Shown here one piece after another: positions 21,251-31,300 of a stretch of DNA of 34,242 nt; within the stretch, counting starts at the first letter, position 1; the number at the start of each line of letters is the position of its first letter. This DNA is from Cerrena zonata (taxonomy: Eukaryota > Basidiomycota > Agaricomycetes > Polyporales > Cerrenaceae), in NCBI GenBank assembly GCA_038087015.1, contig JASBNA010000141.1:1-34242 (forward strand), in the 5' to 3' direction. The notes below the pieces were generated by a model. It was not told where the DNA came from, did no database searches, and was given only the letters and a program-made list of their open reading frames with translations. Position numbers and translations under genes: made by a program.

Positions 21251-22450
21251 CACCTGCTATTATTCTCATTTCTCTCGTCCTCAATCTTCTCGATCTCGGT
21301 GGACTCGACATAGTCAGCGTTTCTAACGCCTGCTATTCATCTTGCACTTGTTCGAATGTCCCTCGTTTGACTCTCTCGTTCCTCTCATTCCTCTCAATCT
21401 CTCCCTCGTTCGACATTCTCTCGCTCAACTTGACGTAGTAGGCGTTTCTAATGCCTGCTATTCTTCTTGCGGTCATTTGAATGTCCCTTGTCTCGTTCCT
21501 CTCAATCTCCCACCCATTCTCATTCTCGTTTCTTCTTGTAGTCGGCGTTTCTAACGCCTGCTATTCGTCTTGTACTTATTTGACTCTCCCTCGTTTGACT
21601 CTCCCTCGTTCTCGTTCCTCTCTATCTCTCCTTCGTTCTCGTTCCTCTCGATCTCGGTGGACTCGACATAGTCGGCGTTTCTAACGCCTGCTATTCTTCT
21701 CATTCTTCTCGATCTCGGCCTCGTTTGACTCGTTCTCATTCTTGTTCCTCTCTATCTGCCCCTCGTTCTCATTCCTCTCGATCTCGGTGGACTCGACGTA
21801 GTAGGCGTTTCTAACGCCTACTATTCTACTCGATCTCGTTCAACTCTCTCTCATTCTCGCTCCTCTCGATCTCTCCCTGGTTTGACTTTCCCTCGCTCAA
21901 CCTCAGTAGTAGGTGTTTCTAACACCTACTATTCTGCTCAATCTCATTCAATTTCATCTCACTGGACTCCGTTGTTGAGTGGTTTCCTGTAGTAGGCGTT
22001 TCTAACGCCTACTATTCTCCTCAATTCGGCTCAAGAGAACACCATGAGTTGACTAAACGCGATCAAACGCGTCGATCAAACGCGTCGATCAAACGCGTCC
22101 CGGAACTCGGAGTTGCCACGTATCGTTGCTTGAGGTCCTACCTCGCGTAATGCTGACATAAGGACGCTGGTTCAAAAAGAGAGGAGCGTTGCTTCTCTCT
22201 TCCCTACATCCCTCTGTAGTTGACGTTTCTAACGTCCGCTATATTTGTGGTGTTCTCTGTGTAGCTAGCGTTTCTAACGCTTACTATTCTGCCGTCGTCG
22301 ATAACTCTCGCATCCAAGGCCGTATCCGTCGTTCTCAAGACCGTTACCGTCGTTCTCGAGACCGTATCCGTCGTTCTCAAGGCCATCCGCGTTGTTTGCC
22401 CTCCCCAATAGTCAGCGTTCCTAACGCTAACTACTATTCGTCACCCTCCG
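21250..22450. repeat. Diverged continuation of the array with about ten hairpins
   Basis: Beyond the regular array the hairpin block recurs at irregular spacing, at about 21310, 21435, 21538, 21668, 21798, 21906, 21999, 22216, 22260 and 22409. CT-rich filler decays between copies. The core is G-GCGTT-TCT-AACGC-C with arms that differ between copies but still pair. A triple 24-bp repeat (CCGTCGTTCTCAAGACCGTA type) lies at about 22322-22385. Confidence 0.7.
22056..22104. promoter_or_regulatory. Cluster of AAACGCG(T) sites
   Basis: AAACGCG followed by GATC or TC occurs four times in about 45 bp, three of them as GATCAAACGCGTC. Another ACGCGT lies at 22480, 13 nt before the start codon at 22493. 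ACGCGT is the Mlu I cell-cycle box core bound by MBF/Swi6-type factors in ascomycete yeasts; use of that system here is inference. The cluster is also a simple tandem repeat. Confidence 0.3.
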
Positions 22451-22492
22451 TCTTCAACACCTCGTTATTCCTTTCATCAACGCGTCTATCCA

Positions 22493-24121
22493 ATGGGTAC
22501 ATGTCCAGAAACAAAGAGAAAGAGAATGGAACAGCGGCAGCGAGAGGCTATCTTAGCTAGATTAAGAGCACGACGATTAAATCTTGCACCTGGTACGTGT
22601 CGTTTATCTATCTTTGTATTTTATGTTCTTCGTGTATTGGTGGGGCGTGGTGTTTCGGTACGGCCCGTGGTCTCTTGACCACCACTGCATTTATCGCGGC
22701 GTTTGTCAGCGGACTTGCAATAGTGGTGGCTCAAGGGGCTCGGCAGCTATCGTTACTACTATTCTCTAACTCACATAACGTCGACTCGCCATTTTTTTTT
22801 TGGATTATCTCTATAATATCGGATTGCAGCTAATGGTTGGTTTCTTCTTCTTTTCAGTCCCTATTCCCCACGAAAGGCCTCAATACCTAAGAGACCCTGA
22901 AGACATGAGTTTGAATCCGAGAAAATACGGTCAAACGAGAGGTACGTTAAATTTATTTTATTACGATATTCCTACCGATCTTAGTTTATGTTCTTTTAGA
23001 GAAAAAGGGGAAGAAGAGAACACGATCGGCAGCGAAACAATTAGAACGCCAGGAGAAATGGCAAGAGAAACTAGCCAAGAAGGGGCTCACTCTGCAGGAT
23101 GCTCTCGACTTCAACACAGGTATGTACTCGCCTGATATTATTTAATGCTGGGTAACTAAAGTGATTCTGTTTATTTTTATTTTGGTAGTCATCCATCGCA
23201 TTCAGCACGACGCCCACTTGTACCTGACGCGGCCAGGCAGGGACCAGGATACAGGGGCAGTTCTGACGGAGTGCCGGTTCCCGAATCTGGGGGTAACTGA
23301 GCTTCCATGTGCGCCCGACACAGGACGGTTTCTGGTCCCCATGCCTAGCAATGTACATGGGCTGCCTGAGTACATTGTCACCAGGCATGACAATGTCATC
23401 AACGCAGACACGCGGAGGATCCTGAAGGCGTCGTTCAAGGATTTTATGGATACTAAACCCACCGCTGGAGGAAACCCTACACGCGAAGTCGCCCGCTCAG
23501 ACACCAAGGTGTTCCCCACCTTTCATGTGGGCGGATGGTCCAAATACAGCAAAGATATATTCCTTACCGGGGACTCTAAGAATCAAGACGCAGAGTCGAC
23601 CAAGGCCCTCCACTCTCTCATGGGTACCTTAGGGAAACTGGTCATTCCCAAGGTAGAAAAAACCTTACGCTCCTTGCTGCCATCTCACTTTGAGACCACA
23701 GACAGGTATGTGCTCCTTATTTGTATGTTTCTGATAGGTTAACTAATTTTATTCCAGCGTCAGGAAACTGATCCAAGAAAAGTACCCCCAGATTTATGAA
23801 GCTGGCGATGGGGTGTTTGACTTCCATGGGCTGGGGAATGCTCTTGCATTCTGTTCTGGTTACTCAGACGGCATGCATATCGACTTAGGGGACTCGAAGG
23901 AAACCGTCGCCGTCATTCTGGCTGCTGGAGAGGCCGTAGTTCATTTTTGTATCCCCCAGCTTGATCTTAAAATCCCTCTATACCCTGGACAGTGCCTGAC
24001 AGTGTCTGCCCGCCTCCTCTCTCACTACGCCTACCTTTTTGAAGGCACAGGGGAGAGGCTTCTTTTCAATTTCTTCACCGACGAGGGTTCTGTGGCCAAG
24101 GCAAAACGCCATGCCTGCTAG
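22493..24121 (+). CDS. Putative 2OG-Fe(II) dioxygenase, TET/JBP-like
   Basis: Five exons (22493-22592, 22858-22941, 23000-23119, 23189-23705, 23758-24121), with GT-AG introns and consistent phases, give 394 residues. The N-terminal third is basic and Gln/Glu-rich (KKGKKRTRSAAKQ, then ERQEKWQEKLAKKGLTLQDA), a likely nucleic-acid-binding or coiled segment. The C-terminal domain carries the iron and 2-oxoglutarate pattern: H314-I-D316 in SDGMHIDLGD, a distal His 363 in LLSHYAY, and Arg 374 eleven residues later in GERLLFNFF. A Gly-Asp-type turn is replaced by YPGQ. Spacing and local context fit the double-stranded beta-helix oxygenases. Basidiomycetes carry expanded TET/JBP families that oxidise 5-methylcytosine or thymine, which is the favoured but unproven reading. 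Other 2OG hydroxylases remain possible. It sits just downstream of the hairpin arrays. Confidence 0.82.
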
Positions 24122-24183
24122 TTAGTTTTCTTTTTTTTTATCTCTTTATACATTTCTTGTATGGCTCCAGTAGTTTACGCTTC

Positions 24184-24189
24184 AATAAA
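24184..24189 (+). terminator. AATAAA polyadenylation signal
   Basis: AATAAA lies 63 nt after the stop codon of the 2OG oxygenase gene, in AT-rich sequence. It is a plausible cleavage signal, though such hexamers are common by chance in AT-rich DNA. Confidence 0.4.
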
Positions 24190-24208
24190 ATTAATGTGAG
24201 TTTCACTG

Positions 24209-24395
24209 AAAAAAAAGAGGGCGGGGATCTAAGTACCGGAGTACTGATGATCCCTGATCAATATGGTGCCTTTGAGTGATTGAACCTGGCCGGTATTCGA
24301 ACCTCGCGCCCCAAGACTGACCTCCATACACATGAAGTGCTCAACCCATTAGACCACGTACACTTGCCTCACCCTGTGCGCCTTAAGATGATATC
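24209..24395 (-). mobile_element. tRNA-derived SINE-like element, older copy
   Basis: Read on the minus strand it starts CAAGTGTACGTGG, with box A TGGTCTAATGG (24356-24346) and box B GGTTCGAATACC (24303-24292). It continues to AGTACTCCGGTACTTAGAT and ends by a T-run (A-run on the plus strand, 24208-24217). The order CAAGTGT-box A-CATGGAGG-like-box B-ACTCCGGTA-TTAG matches the heads of the 714-bp repeats, and the box spacing (53-54 nt) is the same. It does not fold into a proper tRNA T-stem. Confidence 0.55.
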
Positions 24396-24483
24396 CGGTT
24401 AGCTCCGCTGATCCCCGTCTTAGCAACGTGGGGCCACTCTAGGCCATATTCCTTAGTCCATAAGTGCTAGTACGCCATCCCGG

Positions 24484-24529
24484 TCTTTCTCCCTCTTTCT
24501 CTCTCTCTCTCTCTCTCTTCTCTCTCTTG
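24484..24529. repeat. CT microsatellite in a probable 5' untranslated region
   Basis: A run of CTCTCTCT, about 45 nt including interruptions, ends 36 nt before the ATG at 24566. Pyrimidine tracts just upstream of start sites are common in fungal promoters, so it may belong to the core promoter of the next gene. Confidence 0.5.
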
Positions 24530-24565
24530 TGGATATCCTCTTTTTCTACTGACAACTCTGACAAG

Positions 24566-26941
24566 ATGGCCAGCAATGACGCGTCTGGTTCCCAGGTAAG
24601 TCACACAATTTCCTTCCAACACGTGTTTATTCTGATGGATCCCAACATCGATTGGAAGTCCGCAGCGCCTGAGGGTGCTTCCAATGTGAGTTACACATTT
24701 AGACTTTAAGCTTCAAGTTTCCCATACTGACATCTTTCACATAGCTTACCTCCCCTCTAGTCAAGACTGGTGTACGTGTCTCTCTTTGCTGACTGGTGAC
24801 AACTGGCGTGTCTCACGCCCGTTGCTGCCATGTCAAGCTTCTAGGGATCCTTGCTGATCCCTTGACTTAGCCTCCTCGTAGTTTCAAAGGTACCGGTCCT
24901 CCCAAGGTCACTGGTCCTCCCAAGGGTACTGGCCCTCCCAAGAGGACTCCTTCTGGCCCTGCTGTAAGTATAACTCGTATCTTCTCCTTGCTAACTACGT
25001 ACCTATATTTATCTTGTAGACTAATGTATCCGACAATCTCGCCAAAGTTATTTCTCAAGTTCACGATGGCGTTCGCGTACTTAGGGTCAGTTTTTGATCT
25101 ATATTGAATGTTTTATGTATTTATTATCTACTTAGACTGCTGAAAAGAGAAAGGCGGGTGATCCCAGCCAAGGACGTGAACAGGAGAAGAGGCAGCGCGT
25201 TGAGCCATCTTCACGCGAGATCAGACGTCCTCAATGCCCTCCTGTGGTTCTATTAACTTCACGTCACAGACACTCTGCTCACCCTGCTCCTCCTTCATCG
25301 CCTAGTGCACGTCCGGCACCTCCGACTACCACAAACCCAACACCAGACGCAGCTCCTTCTGGTTCAGGACGTGCCCAGGAGCCCACTGACTTTCAACGCG
25401 GGCTTGCAGCATACAAAGGAAGTGTCTCAAGTGCTATTAAGCATGATCGCCTACCTCAGGAGCTGCAAGATAAGATTGCGGATGTCGTGTCCAGTAGATC
25501 ACTCAACTTCAAGAAGCCTCGCATTAATGTATGTAACTTAGTTATTTAACATATTTCTTAATATACTGAAATATATGATATATGATTTCTAGGATGTAAA
25601 AAAGCTAGAAGAAAGGGCTCAGTTTCACAAGGACACGCTCAAAGGGCTCCAGGAAGGGAAGTCGGGTAAAGAGCTTCATCTGGCACCCAAGAAAAACAGG
25701 AATCGGGAGCCCAAGGAGCTGCTTGCTGCCAAACAAGCCATTGATCAAGGCAAGAATATGATCACGTATGCGAAGGCTCCTGAGGAGGCGGGGGAGGGGT
25801 GGCGGGTTCCATGTGGCGCCAGCATCTCTAGCTGTGTTCGAGGTATGTCAATTTGCTCATCGACATCTCCTAGCATTATATTAATATTTATTTAGGCGGG
25901 TATGTAAAGGCGGGTGAGCTGGTATTGGTGAGGGAGAAGTCTGGCAATGCATTGCCTGGGGTATGTGCTATCTGGCCCTATCATTACACCTTCTAATGTA
26001 TCCCTGTCACTGTAGAGTAGCACTCAGCGTCGCCAGTGGTCGGGAGGTCAAATCCTGACTCACTGGGATTGTACTACAATGAACCAGCGAGTTCGCATGC
26101 GCAAGGGTAATCGCCGTGCCTTTGACAGCACCACAGTCGCTCTGGCCAAGGACGCTCAGCATCTGAAGGGTGCCCTCCTCAATGACATCAAGTCTGCCAA
26201 GTTTACTGAGACCACGCGCCTTCACGTCGTCAAGAAAGGCAGTGTGGAATTGAAGAATATGATTGCTGAACATGCGATGCTCAAGAACCAGAGGAAGGAG
26301 CGCAGGCAGGCGGTCAAGAGAAAGGCGCGTGAAGAAAGAACTCGGTCAAGCAAGGCTCGGTTGGAAGGCAAGTCAATTACCTGAATATTCAATATAGCAT
26401 TTACAAGACGTGTTTTGTCTATTACAGCATGGCGAACAGAGAAGAGGAGGGAACTCCGCAAGAAAAAAATTGAGGACCGCAGCGATGAGGATGAAGAAGA
26501 CGACTCGATCTCCTCTGAGGAGGATCTTGTTCCCACTCAGCGCGAGCACAGGAAAGAGGCAGAGAAAGAGGACGATCTGGATGAATGCATTAAAATACTC
26601 ACCAGTAATTCTCTTAAGGAACATGAAGATACCATGGATGTCGACAAGGAGCGCGAGTTGCCTGATGATCATATGGAGATCAACAAGGGAGTGGCATCTC
26701 CAAATCCAGCTGGTACAAATAACATGGAGGTCCAGCCTCAGGCCTCTTCATCAGGTATGCAGGCAACTGCACCAGGTATGTATTCATAGTCTAACTTGCT
26801 TTATTTTTCTCAGTCTGACTTGTATTTTATTTAGCTGCTTCTGTAAATTCGGGTACCAATCAAAGTTCTCTTGCCGCCTTTGTCCAGCAGACTTTGGACA
26901 ATATGAATGTGGAGTCTGAACAGGCAGCTGCCACAAACTAA
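24566..26941 (+). CDS. Multi-exon orphan protein, basic middle and acidic end
   Basis: I do not recognise this protein. Well-supported exons are 24882-24963, 25020-25085, 25136-25528, 25593-25842, 25896-25960, 26016-26367, 26428-26775 and 26835-26941, together about 553 residues. The 5' end is unresolved. An ATG at 24566 opens MASNDASGSQ before a GTAAGT donor, and a tiny exon 24761-24771 would join it in phase to 24882. The product starts with tandem TGPPK units, then a Pro/Ser/Thr-rich stretch and a conserved-looking globular part (GWRVPCGASISSCVRGGYVK, HWDCTTMNQRVRMRKGNRR). A long very basic helix (KNQRKERRQAVKRKAREERT) and an acidic DEDEEDDSISSEED block follow. The basic and acidic composition suggests a nuclear protein. 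One intron (26368-26427) uses a GC donor. Two in-phase donors at 26755 and 26776 allow a seven-residue splice variant. Confidence 0.72.
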
Positions 26942-27257
26942 ATATCTCAACATGGATAGATTTCTTGCTCTGTAAAGTTACATTTTATCTTGCTTTACTG
27001 TATATTTGTGGTCGTGAACTTGGGATGGATTATATTTAGTTTAATTTATGCTAGTTTATCTTGGAAATTTGACCTTCTTATGTTACACACTTGTATCCAG
27101 AATATTGTAGATAGTTTTCTAGTTTGACAGCGCAATCTAATACCTGTGGTTCCCTCTAATTTATTGCGTGAATAAGTGGGAAAACAACTCTGTAAATAAT
27201 TATGGAAAAGCACTGGCGGTGGGAATTACCGGTGGAAAGATATGCAGAGGCAAGATA
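26942..27257. other. Gap without a gene
   Basis: About 315 bp of AT-rich sequence that probably contains the 3' untranslated region of the preceding gene. Purine-rich GGAAAGATA and GGCAAGATAATC repeats occur just before the 714-bp repeat begins. Nothing else is seen. Confidence 0.4.
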
Positions 27258-27971
27258 ATCAGAGGAAAGATAAGGAGAGGAAGGCAGATGTGTCTTATCT
27301 TATCTAAGAAAGGGTATATGGGGCAGGTACCACTGAAATATAGCAAGTGTGCATAGCTCAGTTGGTTGAACGCGTTAATTCGTGCATGGAGGCGTGGCAG
27401 AGCCCTAGGTTCAAGCCGCGCCAGTGTCTATCGTTACTCCGGTAATTAGGGCACCGCCTTCTAGCTCATGTGACTTCTCTCCCATCATCTCTCTTCATTC
27501 TAATAACTCTCCTCATTTTATCTTTTTTTTTGACACCGCTACAGATGTTGTACTCACTGTTTTCCTAAAATGGTAACTTTTCTCTCTTACTTTCTTTTCT
27601 CTCTCTTCAACCTGTGTATCTACTGTTACCTCACTACTTTTCTCATTGTAGAATGTCTGTACTGTCTCCAACTCTTCCATTCAATCAAAATATCAAACAT
27701 ACTCACTGTTTCAATTTTACTTTTTCTGCACCAAAGCAAGTTCTCTGTATATTTCTCACTGTGACTACTTGTTTATGAGTGTTGTATACCTTGTATCTTC
27801 TCATTGGTTTGTCATTTCTCTGTCAATGTCACTCATCAATGTCAAAATAACAAGTTTCAGTTGTCTGTATTTTTTTCTCAAATCTTCAATCTTCAATTTG
27901 ACCATTACAATGGCTTCAACTGTTCTAATATTTCCTCAACCAAGTGAACTTTGTAAAATATATACTGCAGT
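27258..27971 (+). mobile_element. ~714-bp repeat with tRNA-like head (inverted copy 2)
   Basis: This is the plus-strand partner of 14958-15672. Box A TAGCTCAGTTGG is at 27354-27365 and box B GGTTCAAGCC at 27408-27417, followed by ACTCCGGTAATTAGGGC. The body includes a T-rich run at about 27522 and a 64-codon open frame (27570-27764) that is hydrophobic low-complexity text. It is probably transcribable by RNA polymerase III from the internal boxes. No target-site duplication is evident at the ends defined by the match. Confidence 0.75.
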
Positions 27972-28290
27972 CTATTTCTGCTGCCAGAAATACTAACTTT
28001 ATCTAATTTTTTAATTTTCTTTTGTACTATTTACAACTAGAACAGGCTTCAAAAATCTGTAATATTTAATATTTCTACAGTGTCTCAACTAAACTTATTC
28101 AAATATTTTCTTACTTTATTGCATTGACCAATCTAGAACTATACTATGGCATCTAAAATTATCTAATCTAACTCAGTTTTATATTAGACCTGTAAAATCA
28201 AAGTCAAAATAGATAATACATAGAATGTTATATTTTTAGTAATGCTTAATACCATCTGAGTTTTAATCTATAATCTCAGTTACAATTTAG
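27972..28290. other. AT-rich gap upstream of the helicase gene
   Basis: Strongly AT-rich sequence with no gene seen on either strand. It leads into the TATA box of the RecQ-like gene. Confidence 0.45.
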
Positions 28291-28294
28291 CTCT

Positions 28295-28304
28295 GATATA
28301 TAAG
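28295..28304 (+). promoter_or_regulatory. TATA box of the RecQ-like gene
   Basis: GATATATAAG lies 96-105 nt upstream of the ATG at 28400, a normal distance for a fungal TATA box with a short leader. The leader between them is A/C-rich and has a T-run at 28375-28385. Confidence 0.5.
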
Positions 28305-28399
28305 AGTGAATTTACCACGCATCTAAACTTAAACCTGAACCATCATCATCTCCTCGAAGCTAGATTTTTTCCAGCCTTTTTTTTTACAAACAATCCCAA

Positions 28400-31300
28400 A
28401 TGTCTTCTACTGCTAACACAAATATGTACTTTTGTGATAAATGTTCTTATTCTCACAACAGTCCAAAGACACTTGCTGCTCACAAAAGTGACTATCACAG
28501 TATATATGTCACCTATGTCAACTACAAGTGTAAGTTTTTTCTTATCTATGATTGATATCTCTTGTTCATTCTTATTTTAGCTGAAATGAAAAAGTTGACT
28601 CGCCAAAGTGATGGCACTTATGTCTGTCCCTATGGATGCGAAGTTGTTCTTAAAAGCAACAAGCGTGTCCCTGGACATATTAAAAAGCATCATGATGCTA
28701 TGGATAAGAAACTAGAATCTTTCTATACTTCTAGTAAGTTTTGCTTAATATTATCTATTGAAATTAATCTAAGTTTCTCATTGTTGTATCAGATCAAAGC
28801 CAAGGAAGAACCTCACCTGCTCAATCTTCTTCTGGTGATGCCTTACAGTATATGCTACCAGATCCTACTCCCTGCCCTCCTCCTGGTGGCAGATATGGTG
28901 CAGATATTGCTAGTGCTGTTGCTGAAGATGATCAACGCATCATTACTTCACACTATGATCCCTTATTATCTCCTGAGGGTGTTTCAAACCCACCTCCTAA
29001 CTCTGCTATGCGTCAACCTCATCGAGTGCAGGCAGAGCCAGATCACTTGGATGGTTATGGTGATTATGAGCAGTATCTCAGGCCTTACCTGGATGCCGAT
29101 GGATCTTCCATTGTCATTCAAAGTATGTCACTTGATGATATTGACTGCTGCGTACACCGCGATCTCAGAATCATCATCTGCAGATCTTGCAATACCGCTG
29201 TGGAGCCGCAATCCCTTAAAACCCATCTGCACAAGCATAACATCAGACCCGATTCCTGCGATCAGCTCATTTCCATGATTTGTCGCTACTACAATCTTTG
29301 TACTGGCACCAACATTAACCCTCCGATGAACAAGCAACCTGTTCCATACATCGATATTCTCTCTGGACTCAAGTGCACTATATGTCACTATGTATGCATT
29401 GAGAAGACAACTATGGAGAAGCATATCTACGAGAAACACCCTCAGGCTCCGCGGCCTATTGTAAATTGCATGCAGGCTGCATTTTGCCAGTCTCTCTTTA
29501 TGGTGCCGAAGAGATATTTCGAGGTCAACGCTCCAGCTCCCCAAGAGAAAAATGCATTCTCCGAGTATTTGCAACACAACCTTCGACCACTTATCACCAC
29601 TACCACTATCCCTGTATTGCAACCTAATGATGTTCCCCCCTTAATGGACTTCACTATGTGGCATATACATCTTACCAATTGGCGCTTAAGTGCAAGGTCT
29701 CGCAAGGAGCTTTTACAAGATGCTGAAATACCCACTGCAAAGACACCTATTCTTTGTGGGGTTCAGTCTATTGTATTGGCCTATTACAAGAGGGTTCGAG
29801 ATCTCATTCGTCCTTGTGAACATGGTATCCGACGAATGTTACTGCAATATCCACTGTAAGTCAGTTTCAATTATATTTATAGATAATATACTAAGTGTAT
29901 TTGCTCTATAGTGATCCCAATACCTCCACAGGCTTTTCTGTTCTAGAGAACAATACTTCACTTACAAAATATGCCACAGTTGTCACCAAGTTCATTGCTT
30001 TTGCTCTCCGTACAGTCAAAGGAGTAGCAAAGTCAGACTACTCTTTACCTCTGTCAGACATTGCAAAGAGTAAAGCTCTTGAGCTATATGCAATTATGGA
30101 GAGAAACGAGAAGGAGATATCAGCTGTAGATGCTTTACATCAATTTCTGTTAGCATCAGTGGCAACTCCAAACCCAGAGGCATGTTCTGATAGGTGGAAA
30201 TGTCCTTTAACTTGCTGGATAGCAATATGGGCATTGCGAGAGGATGGAGGATTCCGTGGACCAGACGACTACTCCCAAGTTATTGCTAAATGGCAATATA
30301 GCTTGCGCTGTATCTACTTCTATGAAGCTTATCAGCGACGTGATAATTACAGCGATCAAAAGCTTTTTGGGTAAGTTTCTTTCTCTTTTTTTATTCTCTT
30401 ATGTTTCTGACATATGTACAGAGCAGTGAAAGCTCATGCGCAGAGATATCTCTCTGATGATAACTTTGGCCCTTTCATTATGCTGAAACATCACATGGCA
30501 TATGTGTCAAGTCTGCTTATTCGATCTCCAGCAGCACCGACTATTGTTTGGTCTCCTGACCGAAAGTCTTTGACGTATCAAGAAAGCACTCTTCATCTAT
30601 CTGATCTGCGCAGTGGTTTAGCTAAACTACTTGGGGAGATTGAAAAGAGCATCCATGAGCTCACAGGGGGTCTCCATGCAGAGGTACCATCAGATTTTTC
30701 TGATAACTTTGCTCTCAAAAACCGCCAGCATTCATTCCTCAATCAAGAATCGCTTTCTCAGCAACACCACCCTGTTCTCGAACGCCTTATGAATCCCCAG
30801 AACAAAAACTCGGTTGCAGATCTTGATGTCAATGGAAAGCTTCACTGGAAGTTAGGAAATTGTCAAACTGTATTGCGCAAACTGTCAGCTATCAACCGAT
30901 TGCTGTCAGTTGCTGCTTACATGATTCCTAGCCAGGCGCCGCGTGGGGAGGAATACATTGAAACTCGCATTCGCAATGCAGACCTTCTGCGAAATGTCTT
31001 TTATAGTTATGGTCTCTGGTTTGTTAACCAGCGACTTAAAACTACCAAGATCAAGGATGCACTCGACTTTATTCCCATGCTTTGCCCTCACCGCCTTGAG
31101 AAAATTCTTTTGGATTATCTCATTTTGCTCCGACCTATTGAAAGCCTGCTTGCAGAACAAGGCACATGCAATATGCAGCTTGCTACTCTATATGAGGAGT
31201 ATTTCTTTGTTGCTTATAATCAACATACCACTGCGGATGCCTTTGGGAGAGCTTTGGAGGAGATAAGCGAGAACTATTTTGGCTGCCGTCTGACCCGTCG

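Noticed and set aside
27347..27430. Functional tRNA gene at the head of the 714-bp repeat
   Set aside because: Boxes A and B are good, but the T-stem does not pair and the acceptor ends do not match. It is treated as a tRNA-derived repeat head.
27570..27764. A 64-codon open frame, present also inverted at 15166-15360
   Set aside because: It lies inside the 714-bp repeat, is hydrophobic low-complexity text from AT-rich DNA and has no recognisable domain. Its identity between copies reflects the repeat itself.
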